From contig JAEZJM010000007.1 of the NCBI GenBank assembly GCA_023415775.1, positions 1-60,495 on the forward strand: a stretch of 60,495 nt of DNA, written 5' to 3'. This DNA comes from Bacillota bacterium. Its GTDB lineage: Bacteria; Bacillota; Negativicutes; Sporomusales; UBA7701. Positions 56,218 through 60,495 of the stretch are shown here, piece after piece; position 1 is the stretch's first letter, and each line of letters starts with the position of its first letter. A program made the position numbers and the translations under genes. Below the pieces are notes generated by a model. It was given only the letters and a program-made list of their open reading frames with translations. It was not told the origin of the DNA and did not search any database.

Positions 56218-57621
56218 ATGCTGATGAGTATGCTGATGATGAAGATGATGGATCCGATGTTCGACGAGGCGACGGTGAAGATGCTGACCGAGGACTACAA
56301 GGATAACCCGTTCCTGCTGGCGACGGTGGCTGAGAAACTGACCCCACGGGGGATAATCGAAGCCGGCATCCGCGCCGAGATGGGCACGACAATCAGCAGA
56401 CCGCTCGGCAGCCCGGTGGTGCTGTCGCCGTGGAACAAACTCCTGCTGAACCCCTGTCAGCTTTTCAAGCTGCCCACCACGAACACAATCGAGATTACCA
56501 CCGGGACGGTGATCGGGCCGCGGGCCGCCAAGCCGCTCAGGCTCGATATCCCCATCCTTATCACCGGCATGTCTTACGGCGGGTCGCTCAGCCTGCAGAT
56601 GAAGATGGCTCTGGCCCAAGGGGCGTCGATGGCCGGGACGGCAACCAACACGGGCGAGTCGGCGGTAACTAACGAGGAAAGGGATAACGCCAAATACCTC
56701 ATCGGCCAGTACCACCGCGGCGGTTGGCTGAGCGGCCCCGAGCAGCTCGGCCGCCTTGACGCGATCGAAATCCAACTCGGTCAGGGGGCCTGGGGCGGGG
56801 CGGTCGAAGAACCCATCAGCCACGATAGCATCGGCGAGCACCTAAGACGCGCCTGGCAGCTCGAAAAAGGCCAGGATACGGCTATCAACGCCCGCATGCC
56901 CGGCAAGGAGAACGCGCGGGACATCATCAAGATGGTCAACACGATGAAAGAGCAGTACGACGTGCCGGTGGGGGTGAAAATCGCCGGCAGCGACTACATC
57001 GAGTACGAGCTGGCGGTCATCGCCCAGACCGAGGCCGACTACATCGTCATCGACGGCGCCGAAGGCGGCACGTCGGCGGCTCCGCCCACACTGGAGGACG
57101 ATATGGGCCTGCCGACCTTCCACTCGCTGGTGCGGGCGGTGGATTGGCTGGTCGACAACGGCCTGCGGGAGAAGTATACCCTCATCATCGCCGGCGGCCT
57201 TGTCACGCCTGGCCATTTCCTCAAGGCGCTCGCCCTGGGGGCCGATGCCGTCTACATCGGCACGGTCGCGCTGATGGCCGCGTTGCAGAGTCAGGTCGTC
57301 AAGGTGCTGCCGCAGGCGCCGCCCTCCCAGCTCGCCCTCTATGACGGCAAGATGAACGACAAGGTCGATATCGAGAAAGCGGCGCGGCACCTGGCCAACT
57401 TCCTCGAATCGTGCACCGCCGAAATGAAGCTGGCCGTGCAGGCGGTCGGCAAGAACGCCCTCAGCGAGCTGGAACGCGGCGACCTCGTGACCGTGGACAG
57501 GGACCTTGCCGAATTCGCCGGCATCCGCTACGCCGGCAGCCATCGCAGCGCCGGGAGGCAGGATGACTACCGCCGCCGGGAGGAGCGGGACAGGCCAGAG
57601 GAACAGCCCTGGCAGCAATAG
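56218..57621 (+). CDS. Glutamate-synthase-type FMN-binding protein
   Basis: Protein of 467 aa matching the central FMN-binding barrel of glutamate synthase (Glu_synthase family) without the glutaminase domain. Typical segments are DIPILITGMSYGGSLSLQMK, TGESAVTNEERDNAKYLIGQ and EIQLGQGAWGG. Later come VPVGVKIAGSDYIEYELAVI, DYIVIDGAEGGTSAAPPTLE and IIAGGLVTPGHFLKALALGA, the FMN phosphate site. The 3Fe-4S cysteines of true GltB are not evident. The substrate is unknown. ATG 56218 was chosen because GGGAGGTG stands 7 bases upstream. Confidence 0.82.
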   Translation: MLMSMLMMKMMDPMFDEATVKMLTEDYKDNPFLLATVAEKLTPRGIIEAGIRAEMGTTISRPLGSPVVLSPWNKLLLNPCQLFKLPTTNTIEITTGTVIGPRAAKPLRLDIPILITGMSYGGSLSLQMKMALAQGASMAGTATNTGESAVTNEERDNAKYLIGQYHRGGWLSGPEQLGRLDAIEIQLGQGAWGGAVEEPISHDSIGEHLRRAWQLEKGQDTAINARMPGKENARDIIKMVNTMKEQYDVPVGVKIAGSDYIEYELAVIAQTEADYIVIDGAEGGTSAAPPTLEDDMGLPTFHSLVRAVDWLVDNGLREKYTLIIAGGLVTPGHFLKALALGADAVYIGTVALMAALQSQVVKVLPQAPPSQLALYDGKMNDKVDIEKAARHLANFLESCTAEMKLAVQAVGKNALSELERGDLVTVDRDLAEFAGIRYAGSHRSAGRQDDYRRREERDRPEEQPWQQ

Positions 57622-57643
57622 CGGCTACGGACGGAAAACGGCA

Positions 57644-57681
57644 AAACAGCCTCCGGCGGATATCTATGCCGGAGGCTGTCG
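57644..57681. terminator. Terminator between convergent genes
   Basis: ACAGCCTCCGG and CCGGAGGCTGT around a 12-base loop. Confidence 0.7.
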
Positions 57682-57699
57682 TATGACGTGATACTGTAC

Positions 57700-58341
57700 C
57701 TACTTCGCGGGTGCCTGGGCAGGCTCTGGTGCGAAGACGAGGGGAACGGCGGTGACCTCGTCGAGGATCCTGCCCAGAGCCTCGGCGTAGGCGTTCTCCA
57801 GTGAGGGCGAGCCCATGTAGATGGCGTTGCTTGTGCCCGATTTGACGGTATTCTTGTTTAGCACGATCTTCCCGCCGGCGGTGCTGATGACCCGCACATG
57901 GAAGGTGAGGAACACCTCATAGCGGGTGTTGATCAGACCACCGTCGAGCTTGGGGATGGAATGGACGAGGCGGACGAAGACCGCGTAGTCGCAGTTCAGG
58001 CTGCGGGCGATGGCGGTCGCGTCCGAAGTGTGCAGCGGTTCGGTGTAAAACTGGTTGATAACCATCTTGTTGGACGCCTTGTATTGTTGAACCGCAGCGT
58101 TGACTTTCTCGAGAGGCATCAAGGTATACTTGGTCTGATCGATAATATTCGGCAGACGTTTCGCGAGCGTGTCGGGGGTTTTTTTGCCGATCGCTCCGTC
58201 TACCAGGATGCAGACATTCGGGTTGCCGATAGCCACAATTTTTTCCGCGCCGGCCGGCTGGTCGGCGGGTGCCGCCGCGCCGAGGGCGGCGAAGGCCATG
58301 ATTGCCATGATGCATAACGCGCCGCAAAGCAACTTTCTCAT
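57700..58341 (-). CDS. Secreted hypothetical protein
   Basis: Exported protein of 213 aa with a signal peptide (LLCGALCIMAIMAFAALGAA, cleavage after AAA near 24). The mature part begins IVAIGNPNVCILVDGAIGKK, has YTLMPLEKVNAAVQQYKASN and a central CDYAVFVRLVHSIPKLDGGL. It looks like an alpha/beta domain of the kind found in envelope lipoproteins that group with TolB N-domains. It ends Pro/Ala-rich. ATG 58341 follows AAGGAG. Function unknown. Confidence 0.6.
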   Translation of the reverse strand: MRKLLCGALCIMAIMAFAALGAAAPADQPAGAEKIVAIGNPNVCILVDGAIGKKTPDTLAKRLPNIIDQTKYTLMPLEKVNAAVQQYKASNKMVINQFYTEPLHTSDATAIARSLNCDYAVFVRLVHSIPKLDGGLINTRYEVFLTFHVRVISTAGGKIVLNKNTVKSGTSNAIYMGSPSLENAYAEALGRILDEVTAVPLVFAPEPAQAPAK

Positions 58342-58462
58342 CGGACAGCTCCTTATAAAGTTTTTTGTAACATATATATTTACTTAATTGTGAATCCCCG
58401 GATATCCTGCTCGGCGCCACTTTTTTCGACAAATTCCCCTGACGCCCAGCCCGGCAAACGAA

Positions 58463-58488
58463 AACCCCGGGGCATACGCCCCGGGGCC
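58463..58488 (-). terminator. Terminator of corA
   Basis: CCCCGGGG, CATACG loop, CCCCGGGG. Confidence 0.65.
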
Positions 58489-58494
58489 GGCAAA

Positions 58495-59445
58495 TCACAG
58501 CAGGCCGCGCCGCCACAGCCCGTAGGCGCTGACGCCGGCGGCGCCCACCGCGATGAGGAGAATGATCGCGAACCCGTTCTCGTCGCTGAAAGGGAGGCCC
58601 TCGACATTCATCCCCCAGAAGCTTGCGACCATCGTCGGTATCGCCAGCAGGATAGTCACGGCGGCGAGGAACTTGAGCACTAGATTCAGATTGTTGGAGA
58701 TTATGGACGTGAAGGCTCCCATCATGCCGCTGAGGACATTGCTATACATCTCTACCATCTCGATAGCCTGCTTGTTCTCGATGATGACGTCCTCCAGCAG
58801 ATCCTCGTCTTCCTCGTACATGGCGATGAGGTGCTGAAGTTCGCGGTTGGAGCGCAGGCGGAGCAACCGCTCCAGCACGATGCCGTTGGAGCGCAGCGAG
58901 GCGGTGAAGTAGGTGAGGCCTTTCTGCAGCTCCAGGAGTTGGAAAATCTCCTGGTTTTTCACCGACTGGCGGAGGTCGCGCTCGATCTCGTCGGTGCGAC
59001 GGTTGATCTGCTTGAGGTATTTGAGATACAGGATAGCCGACTTATATAGTATCTGGAAGAGGAAGCGCGTTTTTTTGTAGGTGGAAAAAGTCCGCGGCCC
59101 TTCGGCGGCGAATTCCTCCAGCACCTGATGACTTTCCAGGCAGACGGTGATAAAATGGTCCTTGGCCAAGACGATGCCGAGCGGCAGCGTGTCGTAGCTG
59201 TGAGTGTCGCGCAGGATTGGGACGTTGGTGATGACGAGGATGTAGTTGTCCTCGATTTCCACGCGGGAGCGTTCCTCTTCGTCGAGCGCCGCACGGAGGG
59301 CATCGGGGGGGACGCCGGTGAGGTCGGCCACGGCGGTCAGTTCGTCGGCGCCGGGAGCGGTCAGACTCAGCCAGGCCCCTTTTTCGAGCGCCGCCAGGGA
59401 AAGCTCGCGGAGCGTCTCGCAGTTGGTCTTATAAATGCGCAGCAT
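58495..59445 (-). CDS. corA: CorA-family magnesium/divalent cation transporter
   Basis: Pentameric Mg2+ channel subunit of 316 aa. The cytoplasmic N-terminal domain (1-250) is followed by a long helix reaching the pore and two membrane segments (about 257-275 and 290-308). The pore motif is FWGMNVEGLPF (GMN, about 278-288). The short C-terminal tail is basic as in CorA. ATG 59445 follows AAGGAGGGG. A 12-base inverted repeat lies in the upstream leader. Confidence 0.9.
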   Translation of the reverse strand: MLRIYKTNCETLRELSLAALEKGAWLSLTAPGADELTAVADLTGVPPDALRAALDEEERSRVEIEDNYILVITNVPILRDTHSYDTLPLGIVLAKDHFITVCLESHQVLEEFAAEGPRTFSTYKKTRFLFQILYKSAILYLKYLKQINRRTDEIERDLRQSVKNQEIFQLLELQKGLTYFTASLRSNGIVLERLLRLRSNRELQHLIAMYEEDEDLLEDVIIENKQAIEMVEMYSNVLSGMMGAFTSIISNNLNLVLKFLAAVTILLAIPTMVASFWGMNVEGLPFSDENGFAIILLIAVGAAGVSAYGLWRRGLL

Positions 59446-59730
59446 GGATGTCCCCTCCTTCGTGCCGGGAAACACGCCATCCTATTTTGCCAGACTAAAG
59501 GCAAAAAATATGGATATTTCCCTGTATTCGCTTATTGTAGGACGTTTGAGACATCTAGATGGGTCTATATCCATATTTCTCACCCGCTTTCATCGTAGGA
59601 CTTGTTTAACACTAAAACTATACTCCCGTGGCGGCGATTAGTCAATACAAGGGCGTCGGTTATATTCTGTCCTGACGACGGCGGCTTTACCAGCTGGCCG
59701 GCGGCGGCCAAAATTCCCAGGAAGGCTTTA
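59446..59730. other. Leader of corA and intergenic region
   Basis: No gene. AAATATGGATAT (59506-59517) and ATATCCATATTT (59567-59578) form an inverted repeat 49 bases apart, upstream of corA. GTAGGAC occurs twice (near 59536 and 59595). The class of regulation is not clear, and it does not look like an M-box. Confidence 0.35.
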
Positions 59731-59759
59731 TTGACAGGGTAGGGGCCTTTTGTTATAAT
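59731..59759 (+). promoter_or_regulatory. Promoter of the tRNA-Ser genes
   Basis: TTGACA and TATAAT with a 17-base spacer, a full consensus promoter. Confidence 0.88.
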
Positions 59760-59777
59760 ACAATATGTGCCGGACAC

Positions 59778-59866
59778 GGAGGGGTGTCCGAGTGGTTTAT
59801 GGAGCTGGTCTTGAAAACCAGTGATCCCGCAAGGGACCGTGGGTTCGAATCCCACCCCCTCCGCCA
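59778..59866 (+). tRNA. tRNA-Ser (anticodon TGA)
   Basis: Acceptor GGAGGGG/CCCCTCC, anticodon stem CTGGT/ACCAG around CTTGAAA, a long variable arm GATCCCGCAAGGGACC, discriminator G and an encoded CCA. Confidence 0.95.
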
Positions 59867-59911
59867 ACCAGCTCAGGCGGCAGGGGCATATATTATAGCA
59901 TTTTCGGCTAC

Positions 59912-60002
59912 GGAGTGGTACTCAAGCGGCTGAAGAGGACGGTTTGCTAAATCGTTAGTAGGAGTAATCCTAGCGTGGGTTCAAATCCCACCCACTCCGC
60001 CA
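59912..60002 (+). tRNA. tRNA-Ser (anticodon GCT)
   Basis: Acceptor GGAGTGG/CCACTCC, anticodon loop TTGCTAA, long variable arm TAGTAGGAGTAATCCTAGC, discriminator G and an encoded CCA. It is 45 bases after tRNA-Ser(TGA), so probably one transcript. Confidence 0.94.
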
Positions 60003-60015
60003 CACATAAGGGAAG

Positions 60016-60051
60016 ACGGCTATCAGCATCCATTGCTGGTAGCCGTTTTTA
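60016..60051 (+). terminator. Terminator of the tRNA-Ser operon
   Basis: ACGGCTATCAGCA and TGCTGGTAGCCGT, then TTTTA. Confidence 0.8.
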
Positions 60052-60127
60052 TGTTGCGTTGGGGATTATATTGGGAATTATTTAACTTCAAAGGGCGTCA
60101 AAGGATACCCAAAAGCACCAAAAGAAA

Positions 60128-60157
60128 GGGCTCTCAACCCGCATGCGGGCGAGAGCC
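60128..60157 (-). terminator. Terminator of the last gene
   Basis: GGCTCTC..CCCGC and GCGGGCGAGAGCC, followed on the minus strand by TTTCTTTT. Confidence 0.75.
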
Positions 60158-60196
60158 TTGATGCTCAGTGGACGGCGCGGGATGCGCCCGGCCTTC

Positions 60197-60495
60197 CTAG
60201 TTTCTCCTGGTTTCCGTACGGCTCGCTTTAAACCTGTTCCACAGGTAGCGCCCGGCCATGAAGATGCCGACAAGCACGAGGATATTGAAGAGGATGCCGA
60301 TAAGCGAGGTCAGCATGGCGGAGTGGCCGAAGCCGAACATGCTGCCAAGCAGGCCGCCGATGAGCATGCCGCTACCCACCATGCCGATGGTGCGCAGCAG
60401 GCCGCCGCCGGATGGCTGCATGGCGGCCGGCGGGGCGGACGGGGCCGGGGCCGTATTGCTGTAGCTGCTGGCCGGAGCCGAGGGCTTGTAGCCGG
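60197..60495 (-). CDS. Membrane protein, partial (N terminus outside the window)
   Basis: The frame is open to the window edge, so only the C-terminal about 98 residues are visible. A Pro/Ala/Ser-rich linker (near 60425-60495) leads into GGGLLRTIGMVGSGMLIGGL and FGFGHSAMLTSLIGILFNIL. These are two or three hydrophobic segments, followed by a basic tail ending in RRN. The Gly-rich segment with a membrane hairpin recalls the N-terminal part of Tim44-like bacterial proteins, but the match is weak. An internal ATG at 60421 is probably not the start. Confidence 0.5.
   Translation of the reverse strand, partial: GYKPSAPASSYSNTAPAPSAPPAAMQPSGGGLLRTIGMVGSGMLIGGLLGSMFGFGHSAMLTSLIGILFNILVLVGIFMAGRYLWNRFKASRTETRRN

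Noticed and set aside
59580..59867. Minus-strand frame beginning with MAEGVGFEPTVP
   Set aside because: It is the complement of tRNA-Ser(TGA), a well-known source of false genes.

Overview
This 60.5 kb window is a GC-rich bacterial chromosome segment carrying two integrated mobile elements. Several features point to the Bacillota, and I infer (not prove) a spore-former-type Negativicute such as Sporomusaceae. These are T-box leaders, a GlgC/GlgD pair, strong GGAGG ribosome binding sites, frequent GTG/TTG starts, a UPF0349/DUF1450 protein and a type III PKS/isoprenylcysteine-methyltransferase pair.

Left chromosomal part (1-6.8 kb). The window opens on the tail of an IS3-family insertion sequence. 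Next come two tryptophan-type T-box leaders (UGG specifier, C in the discriminator-pairing position). The first controls an ECF transporter module (two ATPases and EcfT). The second controls an ECF S component overlapped by a PaaK-type arylacetate-CoA ligase. Together they look like a tryptophan, or indoleacetate-to-tryptophan, acquisition module.

Element 1 (6.85-12.72 kb) sits in the 3' end of tRNA-Val(CAC) and is bounded by an imperfect 48-bp duplication of the tRNA end. It carries a tyrosine integrase, a small excisionase without an AUG start, a frameshifted two-HTH regulator, a serine resolvase with a palindromic operator, a DUF4393/Abi-alpha protein (candidate anti-phage cargo) and a small membrane protein. 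It also has about 1.2 kb of non-coding DNA with repeated CCTNNAGG palindromes.

Central chromosomal part (12.7-41.3 kb). Here are a Nif3-like protein, an MFS transporter, secreted proteins, a VTT-domain protein and a YaaW-like protein. The complete glycogen operon follows: glgB-glgC-glgD-glgA-glgP plus a fused GH13/GH77 enzyme. It lies behind a structured, terminator-ended leader. After it come an HD-GYP protein, an NlpC/P60 hydrolase, an AEC transporter, RmuC and the PKS/methyltransferase pair. Several very small genes lie between these.

Element 2 (41.31-55.77 kb) sits in tRNA-Ala(CGC), bounded by a 45-bp repeat with one mismatch. It is phage-derived but incomplete: integrase, HTH proteins, replisome-organiser (frameshifted) and helicase-loader-like genes, and a tape-measure protein with no other recognisable virion gene. 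It also holds a HicAB toxin-antitoxin pair with two operators and a second recombinase/excisionase pair. The right end carries the most unusual feature of the window: a run of six overlapping tiny genes (54630-55314), four of which encode related 28-34 residue acidic helical peptides.

Right chromosomal part (55.8-60.5 kb). It contains a DUF1450 protein, a GltB-type FMN protein, a secreted protein, a CorA transporter, tRNA-Ser(TGA), tRNA-Ser(GCT) and the C-terminal part of a membrane protein running off the window.
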